From NCBI RefSeq assembly GCF_019175385.1, contig NC_083337.1:168467713-168531712 (forward strand): 64,000 nt of DNA. Direction: 5' to 3'. Both the position numbers and the translations under genes were made by a program. This document shows positions 1-17,884 of the stretch, piece by piece (positions within the stretch are counted from its first letter, which is position 1; the number at the start of each line of letters is the position of its first letter). The notes beneath the pieces are model-generated. The model was not told where the DNA came from, did no database searches, and was given only the letters and a program-made list of their open reading frames with translations. The DNA is from Lycium barbarum. Taxonomy: Eukaryota; Streptophyta; Magnoliopsida; Solanales; Solanaceae.

Positions 1-1709
1 GGAGAAGCAAATTGAATGAGTACGTTAGTGCAAACTGAAGAGTGTGAGGTGTATAACAGCTAAGGTAGCATAGATGTAATAAATTCGTCAGATTTGTTAA
101 TGTTGTGGAGTAATAACAGAATAATTGTCTGCAGAGTCTGCACTAATAAACATTAGAATACTTCTATTTATATGTCCGAAAGACTCGAACAATCAGCAAG
201 TGAAAGTCGCTGATTCTTTTGTACCAAATATTGCTTACGTAACTAATACTTGTGGGGTCAACCATTTCTTTTTTAATTTTAGATTAATTAATTTATTATT
301 ATATTATACGTTTCTTTATGAAAGACTTGCAATTTTTTATATAATTTTATTTTAGTGGATTATTGAAGCTGTCAAGATAAAATAATGTGTCTACGGATCT
401 AAAATGCAAACGTTATAAGTGATCTTTATGCCATTTTGAAAATATTTTATAAAATTGGAACGATAGAGAAACTATATAAATTTTAAATTAAGCTTAAACC
501 GCATTGCGGATAGCCGGTCACCGTGCTTCCCTCTCTTTTTTTTTTTTTAAGTCTTTTATTATGTAGTTTGAGCAATAATTTATATATACTATAAAAAAAA
601 AATAGAACATATCTCTAATGTTACATATACGAGAGGTGATTTGCTCCATTTCAATTACCAAAAACAAAAGCTACTTGGGAAGTTATAGAGGAAAAAGAAA
701 AAGATTGCGTATGAAAACTCTGAAGTGAAGTGGCACTTGTGAAAGACAGTTGCAGTTCACCCAAGAAGGATAGGTTTGGCAATTACTCCCTTTTAATGAA
801 ATAATTTTTTCACCTTTAATATTGATCCATATTAATTTATTATCACATTAAAAAGTGAACTGAGGTGAGACCGTACACTAACAACTATGGTTAAATTAGG
901 GGAGATTTGGTTTTACTTTTCGTTATAAATATTAGTTCAATTATATGACCTTTTTCATAACAAATCAGTAAAACTAATACAGGATGTGAATAAAAATTGT
1001 AAGGTTATTCTCTCTTTTCAAATTATATGTAGACATAAGAGATTATTTTCTTTAAAATTAAAAAGACACATATAAAAGATATATGTTATACATTTATTCA
1101 TTTAAATTATCATATTAAGTTTTTTTCCTTTTTTTTTATTCCTTTCCTTAAACCACATTTGTACCCCACCTATCTTTTTCTCTCTCCAATTGTGTCTTTT
1201 ATTTTATCTTTCCTTTGAGCTTGTCACTGGTAGACCTGACTATCTTTATTGTTTGACAACTAACATTTCATTTTGACCCAACATGATTGTCTTTTGGTTA
1301 ATACTTTTAGGTTTCTCTTAGACAAACTAGCTTATTTTACTAGTCATGCTTGAAAAACAAAGTGCCCAAAAAGAATAAGAAAGAAAGAACTGGTCCATAA
1401 GAAAAAATACAAAAAGCACATGGTCCCCTACAAAGCATATGAAATTGACAAGGTATGTTAATCATATTCACATGGCTGTTGGGGGAGAAGTTAAGACTTT
1501 AAGGGTTAATTTCGTAGGAGTGTACAACGTGCAACTGTCAAATTGATGAATTCGTTTACAGCTACTGCTAACAATTTAGGGTATTCTTGGCATGTGTTGT
1601 TTGATATAGACGTTAATTTTTCACTAAAAGAAGAAGACGATGAATTTGCTGTTACGTGAAAACAAGAAAAGAAAAAAAGGAAACCTACAACGATAAAGGT
1701 AGGAACTAG
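1..1709. other. AT-rich intergenic DNA, no gene seen
   Basis: Both strands were read. There are only short open frames of low-complexity composition and several homopolymer A or T runs. No recognisable protein, RNA gene or repeat boundary was found before the inverted-repeat element that starts at about 1710. Confidence 0.6.
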
Positions 1710-1860
1710 GAGAGTCCGGAACCAAAATAACCCAAAAAAAAAAAAAAAGGTATGAACCAAAATACCCCAAGAAAAAAAATAAGTACAAAATTACCTTTAA
1801 CGCATGATTTTCATGCGATAAAGGTATGTCTTATTTTTTTTCTTCTTTCATTCTTTCTAT

Positions 1861-1892
1861 CTTTCTTCCTTCCTTCCTTCCTTCCTTTCTTT
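1861..1892. repeat. CCTT-type simple repeat in left foldback arm
   Basis: A run of TTCC/CTTT repeats. Its shorter complement lies in the opposite arm near 3790-3815, as expected for paired arms of the foldback element. Confidence 0.7.
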
Positions 1893-2713
1893 CACACTTT
1901 TTTACATACTTTAGTTATAGATTAATCATGCTTCGAGACTCCAAAACTTGAATATTTTATATAGAACCATATTTATTTTTGTGCGATTAATAAGGTAGGC
2001 TCAACACATCGAGGATACACAAAACTTCGGATTGCCGTTTTAGTGGTTGAAAAGTGCTCGAAGTCCATTTTTGTTTGAAGACTTGTTGTCATTAGCTTTA
2101 AGTTATTTATGTTTTAGGGTTTCGTGTTATTTTTATATTAATGCGTAACTTTATTTTTAGTGATCATAACTTTAATTTTATAATCAATTAACAAAATATC
2201 AATTCATGATCAATTATTTATCTGTAAATTTTTTTTTTGCGTTATACCCTTCAACCCCCAACTAATTGGAGTCCGCTATTTAAATAACCCAAAAAGTGGA
2301 TTTTGGTACCAAAATAACCCATTAAAAAACCTTTTGCGCACTAATTTATTTGTAAGTTGGTGAAATTTTAAATGGTCATAACTTTGCGCTCGGATGTCCA
2401 TTTGATGCGATTTTTTTTTTATTTTGGGTATTTTTTCGAGATCTATGCGTCTAAACTGCCGAAAGGTTGTTCGCCCGCCCCGAATTTTCCAAAAACATCC
2501 ATTGTCCCATTCAATTTCAATTTTCCCCCAAATTCGTGCGCAATTTTCATTTATTTCTTTTTTAAATCTAATGGCGAAAAATATATTTCAATTCCATAAT
2601 CCCGTGATAATGATGTTTTCAATGTCAATTTCAAGGTTCCAAATTCAATTTAAGAAAACAATTAGATAGCATTAGTGAACATACAAAATAATAAAAAGTG
2701 TCTACATTGTTAC

Positions 2714-2800
2714 TTTAACCAACTTGGCTTGGTGGTAAAGTCTTTGGCTTTTGACTTTTTTTTATCTCATCCACCGGGGATCAAACCTCGGCGGGAGCAT
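2714..2800 (+). repeat. tRNA-like SINE head (decayed)
   Basis: The stretch contains a box A-like run, TTGGCTTGGTGGTAAAGT, and about 50 bases later a box B-like GGGATCAAACCTC. That spacing matches the RNA polymerase III promoter of tRNA-derived SINEs. No clear tail or target duplication was seen. It sits in the spacer of the large foldback element. Confidence 0.35.
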
Positions 2801-3221
2801 TGAGAAGATATTATTAGTAAAAAAATGAACTAATTTATTTAATGATTAACATGCGATAATCAAGTAATTAACATGGGAAAAACAATTTCAGAAATAAATA
2901 TATTAACAATGAAATAATTAACAATGCCATAATAACAAATAATTTACGGAGATCCATGGAGGTGTCGTATTTGTAAATACTAAATTATTCTTTATTCTTG
3001 AAATTAACTAAAAAAAATTCTCTAATTAGAACTTACTTAACTAGGATAAGTTATGGAGGATTTAATTAGTTATTTTGAATAATCCATGATATTGTATTGT
3101 TGATTATAATTTACTTAACTCATGCAGTTAAAGTAATAACGAACAAAATTTTATATTAACTAACTAATCCTTCGTCAAAAAATTATGTTAACTAACTAAT
3201 CCTTTTCGGAAATTCTGTTAA

Positions 3222-3330
3222 TGTTAGCTTATCGTTTGTTATTCAGGATTTAGTTTATCGTTCGTTATTCGGAATTTAGTTTATTATTCGTTATTCGGGA
3301 TTTAGCTTATTGTTCGTTATTCGTTAATGG
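3222..3330. repeat. Short tandem repeat, about 30 bp unit, four copies
   Basis: The unit TTAGTTTATCGTTCGTTATT, followed by CGG(A/G)AT, recurs about every 30 bases with small changes. It lies at the inner edge of the right arm of the foldback element. Confidence 0.7.
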
Positions 3331-4010
3331 ATTATTTTGGTACCCAAACCCACTTTTGAAGTTATATAAGTTGCAGACTTCAATTAGTTGGGCGTTGAAA
3401 GGTATAACGCAAAAAAAAAAATACACAGAAATAATTGATTATGAATTAATATTTTGTTAATTGATTATGGATTATTAATTTGTTAATTTTTTATTTATTG
3501 TTAATTTATTTATTTGTGAATCACTAAAAATAAAGTTACGCATTAATATAAAAATAACACGAAACCCTAAAACATAAAAAACTTAAAGCTAATGACAACA
3601 AGTTTTCAAACAAAAATGGACTTCGAGCACTTTTCAACCACTAAAACGACAATCCGAAGTTTTGTGTATCCTCGATGTGTTGAGCCTACCTTATTAATCG
3701 CACAAAAATAAATAGGGTTCTATATAAAATATTCAAGTTTTGGAGTCTCGAAGCATGATTAATCTATGGCTAAAGTATGTAAAAAAATGTGAAAGGAAGG
3801 AAGGAAGAAAGAATGAAAGAAAAAAAAAATAAGACATACCTTTAACGCATGAAAATCATGCATTAAAGGACCTAACGGGTCTGTCTCCGTTAAGTCCTTT
3901 AACGCATGATTTTCATGCGTTAAAGGTACTTTTGTACCTCTTTTTTTCCTGGGGTATTTTGGTTCATGCCCTTTTTTTGGGGGTTATTTTGGTTCCGGAC
4001 CCGGAACTAG

Positions 4011-4870
4011 TACGCATGATGCTCCACTTCTGATAATCAGTTCATCTTTCACGTGTGTGTTAAACTAGTTACTATGAATATACGGAAAATGGGCAAATAT
4101 ACCCATGTACTATGAGAAAAGGTTTAAATACACCCTCATTATCTCTGCGTGGACATCCGATCCTACGTGACACTGACATTTAATAAGGCGAATGCCACCT
4201 CAGTGCCCCTAATCCATTTTACCCATTTTGACTTTGAAAAGCAAGTTTTTTTCAAATTGGTTGGTGTTTCTTGGTAAAACTAGCTTCTACCACCTCTTGG
4301 AGCATTAGGTTATTTATTCATTAATGATGTAACTTCTCATGTTTTCCGGTTTTAATTTGTTTTTGTTCCTACAACTAAACAATCTATATAAATACCGGAG
4401 AACTTGGTACCCTGCCACATTAACACTGCATGAACCCGAAGAGATGATAGACAAGCCTAATTTTAGTGGCTTTTAAGTTCTAATCTAGCAAACAGATGAA
4501 AGAAAAAACTTAACATTGTACTCTCCATTGGAGTTACTATTACTAGACTAGATTCCGTTTGGTAGCATACAGTTCGTCCGCTAGATTGCTTTTGGCAGTA
4601 TACAGTTCGTCCAAATACACAATTGAACTTCTTTGTGTGGAACGAACAGAAGGAAAAAAGCATATTTTCCACCTTTAACCAAATTCCTGATAAGATGTGC
4701 AAGTCCAAATAAATGAATGGGATGAAGGACTTGAGTGTCCAGAATAAATGTCTTTGTAAATGGCTGTCTTTGAGAGAAAAATTTCCTGAAGAATCTTTTG
4801 ATCCCTGCAGACTGCAGTTTACAAGGACCTTTCTTTGCTGAATGTAAAAATTAAAATGGATGGACTGTAA
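4011..4870. other. Intergenic DNA, no gene seen
   Basis: I see no supported coding frame or RNA gene here. The only open frame (about 80 codons on the minus strand) has low-complexity, gene-unlike content. Confidence 0.55.
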
Positions 4871-5070
4871 GGGCTCGTTTGGTATGATGGATAAGCAAAA
4901 ATAGTCTTGGGATAAAAATTTAGTGCCGCCTTATCCCGTGTTTGGTTGAAATAAAAACTCGGGATAACTAATCCCGGGATTATAGTGTTTTTTTATCCCA
5001 CATTGAGGGTGGAATAACAATCCCAGGATAACTAATTCCGGGATAACTTGTTTTCTAACCAAACGAGCCC
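4871..5070. mobile_element. Tourist-like MITE, 200 bp
   Basis: The element starts GGGCTCGTTTGGT and ends with the exact complement ACCAAACGAGCCC. It is flanked by TAA on both sides (4868-4870 and 5071-5073), the 3 bp target duplication of PIF/Harbinger elements. The interior is rich in GGGATAA/TTATCCC motifs. Related copies lie at 21462-21661 and, truncated, at about 19038. Confidence 0.9.
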
Positions 5071-5073
5071 TAA

Positions 5074-6115
5074 GGTTTACATTTGCAAGATTGGGAAGAA
5101 GGAAAGCACTCTACTTTGGTATTGACAAGCAAGGATGAGAAATTCTGTATGAAATCTCAACTTCACAAGCAAATAGTTAGACCAGAGAATATATACATAG
5201 GGTGGTCAGCGAAATGTAAGATGGCATAGACAATAAGACATGTTTGCAAAGTGAAGTTACAAATAAACATGCAAGGGAATCAAATTAGACAGTCAAGTGA
5301 ACACAATTAAATAAACATGTAAAATAGGGATTCCAGCAAAATCCGCATTGTCATGCTATCTCAAAACCATTTTACTATGTTAACAAGCACATTTGAGAAC
5401 ATCTTTTGGAAGCATTCCACATGAGTAAACAAATGTGAGTTAGAAGACAGCCATGGTTTAATTTTATCTAGCAGATTAATACATGCAGTACTACTTGAAC
5501 ATAAAATTGTCATAGTACTAACCAACCAGGTTTATCTACTATCATGCTATCAAGATCCAGATTGTGAGTTGTGACCATGGAGGGCAGAAATAGAAGATAC
5601 AATGCTAAGACACTTGTGCTAATTTAAACAGTGACGAGTCAAATGCATATTTTAGGGACACACGACATTAGTAAACACGATGTCAACAAAGGGACAACAA
5701 CAATGATAACAGTTCAAAGATTGTCAAGCTTAATGCACGTACCTCTTCTACCAAATTTGTCATTTCATATGCACAATTGATATTATGTGAGACAATTAAT
5801 CAGAGTAATGTAGGCACACCTTTAGCATTAGATATTGCTATAACAACAGAACCAGACCTGGTATGGATAAAGTAAAAATGAAGATGGAATTATTAAGCCC
5901 CTACCAGAAACAGTTTGGGTTGGTTTGGACTTTGGAGGACGAAAATTCTCCACTTAAGGGATATGTATAAAACGGAACAGTGATGAGGAATGAACAATCC
6001 ACACGCTAATTCTGAGAGTTATGGACTCCAATATACCTTTTTAAAAATATTTTACCCTGAGATGAGCAGTTAAGAAATAAAAATCTTTTAACTCTGCTAT
6101 GGGATGGACAATTCA
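5074..6115. other. Intergenic DNA, no gene seen
   Basis: No coding frame, RNA gene or clear repeat could be supported in this AT-rich stretch. Confidence 0.55.
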
Positions 6116-6288
6116 GGACCCGTTTCATGAGAATTATTCACTTTTTACTTTTTTTCGCCATGAAAATCCAAATCCAACTTGAAGTTTGGATTCCAAATTT
6201 GAAAACAGCTTACAACATGTTTACCAGCTCTATCTTCATAATTCCAAATAAAGTGAAAAATCCTTGGAATCTATGGCCAAACGCCTAC
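6116..6288. mobile_element. MITE of the GTAGGCGTTTGG family (old copy)
   Basis: It begins GGACCCGTTTCATGAG and ends GGCCAAACGCCTAC. These are the two inverted ends also seen on the elements at 18229-18446 and 18477-18758. The flanking triplets (TCA and TCT) no longer match, so the copy is older or mutated. Confidence 0.65.
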
Positions 6289-6598
6289 TCTGTGTACTCT
6301 TTAACATATAAATGAAAATATGCACTGGTAACTTAGCTAACTTATCTTATTTGACAACTCTTCAATTTCAAGATCCCACATGACATGTGTAAGTAAGACG
6401 ACAAGATTAAAGGGTATTTTGGTACATTATACATATCTTTAATTTTACACCAAACTAAAACAAACAAATTGAAACGGGGTCTCAAGATCCTCCATTTAAG
6501 AAGAGAATATCATTACAATACATTTATCAATCAAAATTTTCCAATAGAAACTCAAAATTCAATACCTAAAACATTCTATAACTCCAAAAACAATAAAA

Positions 6599-7237
6599 TT
6601 AAAGCATCTCAGCGCGAGCAGTAACAGCTCTAAGCTTAGAATAAACCTTACCAGCAGGTGAACCCATAATGAGACTACAAAGTGAATCTCTAGCAATCTT
6701 AATATTCAAAAAAGATCCCAATATATGTATCTTCGAATCCGCAATTACAATCCTAGTCTTTGTAGCATTCTCTATAGCAAATTTTGTCTTTCCACCTTTA
6801 CCCGATAATCTCCCAATAGCCCTAGATAAATGCTCACCACGTAAAGTCTTAACATCCTTAATCTCAAATGAATCAACATATAATTCATCTAAACGTAACA
6901 AAGCAACAGCATCACATACATCAAACCCCAACATAAAAGCGTGTACGAAATCAGCACATTTTTGTAAGTTGCTTATGTCGGGTGTGTCGGGTCGGGTTTT
7001 TAGTTCGACCCGACGTTTTTTGAGGTTCATACGGATGTCGATTTTCATTTGTTCGTAGATTGGGTTGTAGATTTCGAGCCATGTTTTTTTTAAGGGAGTG
7101 TAACGGTGCTGTGGGACTGTTACTTTGCGGAATTGGATGTGACCGTCGGATATTTCGTGGGCTTTTAAGGGTTGGAAATTGGGTTTTGTTGGTAGGGTTT
7201 GTGGTGGATTTACGGCCGTTGGATTGTCGATATCCAT
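6599..7237 (-). CDS. PNO1: RNA-binding protein PNO1 (partner of NOB1), KH domain
   Basis: A single-exon gene of 212 residues, the usual length for plant PNO1. PNO1 binds pre-40S ribosomal particles in the nucleolus and cytoplasm and works with the endonuclease NOB1 in 18S rRNA 3' end maturation. That role is known for the family. The N-terminal 40 residues are loose and proline-rich. The conserved block starts near residue 45 (RYTPLKKTWLEIY), and a KH fold occupies about 115-205 with a GKGG loop at 146-149 followed by TKFAIENATKTRIVIAD. It ends KLRAVTARAEML. The start at 7237 is the first ATG of the open frame and gives the family N-terminus. Two site II motifs lie 119-175 bp upstream. The frame is intact, and the low intron number is usual for this gene. 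Confidence 0.93.
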   Translation of the reverse strand: MDIDNPTAVNPPQTLPTKPNFQPLKAHEISDGHIQFRKVTVPQHRYTPLKKTWLEIYNPIYEQMKIDIRMNLKKRRVELKTRPDTPDISNLQKCADFVHAFMLGFDVCDAVALLRLDELYVDSFEIKDVKTLRGEHLSRAIGRLSGKGGKTKFAIENATKTRIVIADSKIHILGSFLNIKIARDSLCSLIMGSPAGKVYSKLRAVTARAEML

Positions 7238-7355
7238 GGCGGCACAGGGATGGGGAAGGTGAGGCAGAGGAGTAGTAGGGTTTTAAAGAGAGGTTTTCGT
7301 AAAGGTGTGAAGGTACAATATATTCATGTTAAATTGTTAATTGAGGAGTATTATA

Positions 7356-7412
7356 TGGGCCGGATTTTGGACCCAATTTTTAGGTCTGGCTAATGGCTAG
7401 TCAAGAGGCCCA
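7356..7412 (-). promoter_or_regulatory. Site II (TGGGCY) motifs upstream of PNO1
   Basis: TGGGCC at 7356-7361 and GGCCCA at 7407-7412 lie 119-175 bp upstream of the PNO1 start codon. Site II motifs are known TCP-bound elements in promoters of plant ribosome and growth genes. Function here is inferred from position. Confidence 0.55.
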
Positions 7413-8589
7413 TACTTCAGTGGCTGATTTAAAGGTAATCCTTTTATTCATTTAGATTAAATACAATCAATAACATTTCTAAAACAGTGTCTTTTAGTCT
7501 GATATTTTTTTGCTGCTTAAGCGAAATGTTGTTATATAAAACATATAAATAATATGACACAACATGAAAGATCGGTTATAGAGTGGTCTCATGACTGTAT
7601 AACTCTGGTTGACAAAGATTACACTATCGTCTAATGTTTACAAAATTTTAAATCGCAATCTAATATTTTCTCATAAGTTTTTCAGTTTATTCAAAAATAT
7701 TTTTAACCGGAGTCTAAAAGGTCATAAGTTGTGTAAAAAAAGAAAAGGCATAATTTACTTAACGGTTGTCCGAAAGAGGACAACCAACAAAAATTTCTGA
7801 TGGTCTAAGCTGATCTAAGCTTTTGCATGGATTGATTTTAATAACATTTCATTTTATCTCTAGATGAATACATTCTGTGTCCAACTTACTACAGTTTAAA
7901 CTTTTTTAAAGATAAATATAAAGTTTGAATTAAAGCCATAGGGAATTAAATAAAGAGTGTTATTATTTTAGATTTAATCAATTTGATGAAGGAATTTTTA
8001 CGCGTTATAGCTACTTCTAATACATAATTAGTGGTAATAACTACATTTTATTTTAATTACTAATAATAACTAAATACTTTTCTAATTTAACTATTATAGC
8101 TACACAGTAACTTTCAATTACCATTTCACAAATATACCTAAAAATGAGCACCCCCAATCCCATATCCCTCTTATAATGGTAACAATATTAATCACTTAAT
8201 ATACATTACCATTCTCTCCCTTTTTCCATAAATTCTTACCTTTTTAAAAAGGGAAGAATCTGTGAATGCCCAGTGAAATAGTCGTCTTCTTCCTCTCTTC
8301 ACCCTTCTGCAAAATTCGATTTTCCATTTTGGGATATTGCAATCCGAAACGGTATTTTCAGTACGGTTATTTTGATTCAAGGCATATGTGGTCAAAGTGG
8401 GACTCTTTCACGTTCTATCCCATCTCATTTGTTTCGTGAAATTTTCGCTATTTGTGTTATTATTCTTTCACAAAATCAATTTGGTGGAAGTGATTGTTTT
8501 TGCTCCAGGCCGTGGTGGTGGTTATGGCGGCACACACGAGAGAAGGGGAGAGAGAAAGTTTTTTAAGGTTTTGAGAAGATGAAAAATAT
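7413..8589. other. AT-rich intergenic DNA, no gene seen
   Basis: Only short open frames without recognisable content were found. Part of it (from about 7990) reads like a repeat-derived AT-rich sequence that leads into the ATACATG repeats, but no element ends were found. Confidence 0.5.
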
Positions 8590-9120
8590 ATGTATTTGTG
8601 TATGTTCTATGATATAACTACCAATTGTTGTGGTTGGTGGTGTATTTTTGTAAGTTTTTCTATATATTTGTGTATTTTTTTCAAATTAATTCCATCAGTT
8701 CATCTAGTTTCAAATACACGGGTGACACAAATACATGGTAAGTTTTCTATATATTTATGTATTTTGTTCAAATTAATCCATCAAATACATGAGTGATGCA
8801 AATTGTTACTCATACAAATACATGAGATTTAATATAAAATACATGGGGTTTGATTGGAAACTTCAAATACATTAGTTATGCTATAAAATACATGGGTAAA
8901 TAAAAAACGAAATCAATATTGAAAACTTCAAAGACATTACCACTAAATACATGGGTGATGTAAATTGTTACTCACACAAATACATGATATTTAATATAAA
9001 ATACATGAAGTTTGATTGGAAACTTCAAATACATTAGTTATGCTATCAAATACATGGGTAAATAAAAAACGAAATCAATATTGAAAACTTCAAATACATT
9101 AGCTGTTGAATGTTTTCAAA
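8590..9120. repeat. ATACATG-rich repeat region with a two-copy tandem unit of about 160 bp
   Basis: The motif AAATACATG recurs many times. A long unit holding GTGATGCAAATTGTTACTCA, GTTTGATTGGAAACTTCAAA and AAAAAACGAAATCAATATTG occurs twice, starting near 8783 and 8944. The copies are nearly identical. The origin is unknown, possibly the inside of a non-autonomous transposon. Confidence 0.7.
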
Positions 9121-9464
9121 TATTGAATTTTTGATTTTTACGTTTGAATGTTGAAGATTGGACGAAGGAATAGAAAACGGTTATGGAAAAGAAATCTAAA
9201 ATATGATTTTGTGGAAGAGTATGGTAAAAAATACCAATTAATAACTAATTAAATGATCCCAACGTTATGGCCTAAAATCAAGGGATATGTTTTCTTTTTT
9301 ACTGTATTTCTATGAATTTACACGCATCAAATACATCCGAAAAAATACCTTAATTTGGGAAAACATAGCTACAAATTGTAATATTTAAAAAGATAGCTAT
9401 AAATGATAGGACACTACCATAAGGTAGTCATTTGAGTAATTTTACCTTTGATGAATTATTCTTA

Positions 9465-10773
9465 GGGCCTGTTTGGAAAGCCACCCAGGTAATTGGAATT
9501 GGGTGTAATTGGATGTAATTACACAGTTTGGCATGTTTGTTTGACCAGGTAATTACACAGTTAGGTGGGAATTGGGTGTAATTGAGAGGGTATAATTACA
9601 CTCTCCAATTCTCAATGGGGGCTGAGAATTGGGTGTAATTACAGGGTTACTTTTTAGTCTATATATATATTAATTTAATTTTAATTTCTTTTCTTTTTAA
9701 ATTTATTTTTTATTTTATTTTAATTTCTTTTCTTTTCTAATTTATTTTTTATTTATATTATTTAATTTCTTTTTTATTTTTACTTTTAAATTATTTGTAT
9801 TTTTAAAATATATTTTTCTTTTTATAGAATTTGTATTTCATTTCCTTTCTTCTCATTCCCAACCTTTAATTCTTGTGGTTCCATGTAATTGCTCATATTT
9901 TTTTTAGTTTTTGTTTTATTCATTAACCGTGTTAATATTCTAATTTTTTTAACTACATCTCTTAATATTAGAAAGAATGGGTCATTAACAAATTTGGCAT
10001 ATAATAAGTGACGTTATTAAAGTAGAATTTCGTTGTGAATGAGGTTATAGACTTATATTTTCCCTTTCTTTTGAATTATAGGAGTATTTACTTATATTAC
10101 ATTGAAACTTACTTATGTAACGTTGCAATTTGACATAAGAGTATTATGTTAAAAAAAATTCTTATGGATTTTGAATTTAGGTTATATTTTCAATTTTAAC
10201 AATATTTGCTTTAGGACTATTGGCTTGTTATTTTCACATTGTATGTTGTTTATTTTTCACTTACAGTTGATAGAATTATTGTCAAACATTTGAATAGTGT
10301 TATGGCATTATATTTATAAATATTTTTTTTCTGTCAAACATCCAATCCCATGATGTTCTCACAAAAAAGGTATGCTTTTAAGTTTTATAATCAATTAAAA
10401 TAAAAATATTATTAATTTTGAAATTATATATCAATTATTTTTTACAATATTAGTTACAAATATATGATTATTAATTAACATATTTTCAATAAACAATGTA
10501 TTATTAAATAACTAATTTAATATTATTTATAAAGGCACATATTTTTTAAATATTAATTTTAAATTTTTTATAATTAAACTTTATTTTTAAATTAAACTAA
10601 CTGTGTAATTACACTTGTGCAACCAAACAGCACGCTTGTAATCACATTGTAATTACATTATGACAAACAAACAGATCGTAGTAATTACAATGTTGTGTAA
10701 TTACTAGACTGTATAATTACTAGGGTAGTAATTACACCAATTCCAATTACCAGGTGGCTTTCCAAACAGGCTC
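9465..10773. mobile_element. PIF/Harbinger-like non-autonomous element, 1.3 kb
   Basis: The left end reads GGGCCTGTTTGGAAAGCCAC and the right end is its near-exact complement (GTGGCTTTCCAAACAGGCTC). TTA flanks both sides (9462-9464 and 10774-10776). Subterminal regions on both sides are crowded with GTAATTACA motifs, candidate transposase-binding repeats. The interior is very AT-rich and holds no open frame, so any movement would need a transposase from elsewhere. Confidence 0.85.
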
Positions 10774-11182
10774 TTACTATTTGGGCAATCAAAGAGATTT
10801 TTTTCGACGTTGTTACTTATAAGTTTTATAATATGCTACTTTCCAAATATGTAAATACTAATTCAAATTGGAGATATGTGCCCAAATCACCCCGGAATTT
10901 AAATAGTTTAACCCAAAAATCTTGCATTAGCCACTGCAGGATTCTAACATACAACTGACTACCTGATGCACGCTGCATATGTATCACTAAAAAAATGAAG
11001 CAACCAAACATTAAGTCGCAAACCAAAACAAAATGTACTGGTGCAGCTTTGATACGAGGCAATAAGAAATGCACGGGCAAGTTGATGTTTGACAAACCCG
11101 TAGTACAATAAAACATCAAATAGAAAATATTCAAGAGTGTACAAGGTCGATGTCTAAAACGTTTGCTAATCTATTTTTAAAA

Positions 11183-16682
<5,500 letters not shown>

Positions 16683-16732
16683 TGTTGCAAGTGGAGAAAA
16701 GGAGGGGGAGTTAGAGTTAAACAGAGAATGAA

Positions 16733-16741
16733 GTATATATA
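16733..16741 (-). promoter_or_regulatory. Possible TATA box of RPT3
   Basis: TATATATA on the minus strand, about 55 bp upstream of the start codon. If used, the 5' untranslated leader would be only some 25 bases. Confidence 0.4.
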
Positions 16742-17231
16742 AGTGTAATAATAAAAGGTCATATTTGCCCTTTTCATATTATTATTTTCGATATATTTAT
16801 ACCTGCGATTCAATTTTGGGATTTTTTTTCGATATATTTATCTTATTATTCAATTTTGGGGTCATATTTGATCTTGTCATTCAATTTTTACGTTATGATC
16901 TGTCAAATTTAATGTATCAACTTAATTTTTCCTACATGGTGCCTAATATTTTTTTTTTTCAAACTAAATTTACTCACTAATTTAAACTCTTTTAATCTTA
17001 GAACCCAAAAGTTTCATTGTTCATAGATACGATTTCACCACTCAAATCTCGTTCATATTAAAATCCAATTTTTATTATTACGATAAGATAGGATAAGAGT
17101 TATTTCAACATTTCTTATTTATTACACTGATTTTCTACATAAAAACTACAAAAAGAAAAACAAAAAGATCTGAAAAACAGAGCCCAAACTTGAGGTGAAC
17201 CGACAATAGTTTATTGTGAATTTGTGGTCAT

Positions 17232-17330
17232 TCATCTCCATAAACTGACCGATAACTAAAGATGGGTCGGGTCGGATTGCTGGTGGGTCGGGTTAGAGTT
17301 TTGGATCCAGAACCATTGGTGTTGCCATTG
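17232..17330 (-). pseudogene. Third remnant of RPT3 exon 1 (copy R3), upstream of the gene
   Basis: The first codons of exon 1 (MAT.MVLDP) are still readable but meet a stop soon after. The segment then jumps to the CATCTCCATAAACTGACCGA region, which lies some 190 bases away in the intact exon. The deletion differs from that of copy R2. It lies about 550 bp upstream of the real start codon. Confidence 0.8.
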
Positions 17331-17580
17331 TTGTTTGATACAGAGTAGAGAAGGAGCAGAGGCGGAGCACTCCCACCCTTCGGAAAAAGTTATGCATATA
17401 TATGTGTATATACCTTGAGAAATTAGTATATATTTAATTGTGCACTCTAATAAACGAAAGTGTCTTTGGGGCACGTTGGTTGCAACTATTGCTTCCTTTA
17501 CATGTCACCCCGGATCGAACCCGAATGTCACTTTTAATTTTGTTTTTTAGCCTATTTTTAGGAAAACAATAAGCATTAAA

Positions 17581-17661
17581 TGAGCTCACCCAGATTCGAA
17601 CCTGCATTGTCACCACATGTTGCATAGCCTTAGCCTTTAGCCACTGAGCTATCTCTTTCAT
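17581..17661 (-). repeat. tRNA-like sequence, probably a SINE head
   Basis: On the minus strand, box A TAGCTCAGTGG and box B GGTTCGAATCT stand at tRNA spacing. The T stem and acceptor stem do not pair, so this is not a working tRNA. A decayed tRNA-derived SINE is more likely. Confidence 0.45.
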
Positions 17662-17884
17662 TTACTTCATTGTATTAAATTTTATTTATTACACATGTTT
17701 GACCTATATACTTGTATTTTCGTCACTGCTACGCTATTAATGACCGGTCCGACATGGTATTATTCCTCAGTCATCATTCAATTTTTTGTTGGCGTTTCTG
17801 TTAAGATAATGGTGCCCTCGCCGTCTTAAAATCCTGGGTCCGCCTATGAGAAGGAGAGAATGAAATATAAAACTAGAAATTGTG

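Larger units (their letters stand above)
1710..4002. mobile_element. Long foldback element, Mutator-like by its flanking repeat
   Basis: Two arms of roughly 600-670 bp (about 1711-2325 and 3335-4001) are inverted copies of each other. Both hold the same ordered landmarks: an outer GGAACCAAAATAACCC, a short palindrome built on AACGCATGA, a CCTT-rich run, and a stretch ending in GCGTTATACC. The 1 kb centre is unrelated spacer. The 8-mer GGAACTAG flanks the element at 1702-1709 and 4003-4010, which suits the 8-10 bp target duplication of Mutator-like elements. No transposase is visible, so it would be non-autonomous. The outermost few bases of the two arms differ, so the ends are good to a few bases. 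Confidence 0.75.

Noticed and set aside
125..355. 76-codon frame at the window start
   Set aside because: AT-rich, phenylalanine- and leucine-heavy translation with no motif; probably chance.
6669..7058. 129-codon plus-strand frame
   Set aside because: It is the antisense shadow of PNO1, which has clear family features on the minus strand.
17581..17661. Possible nuclear tRNA gene
   Set aside because: Both promoter boxes are present, but the T stem and acceptor stem do not pair, so it is more likely a SINE head.
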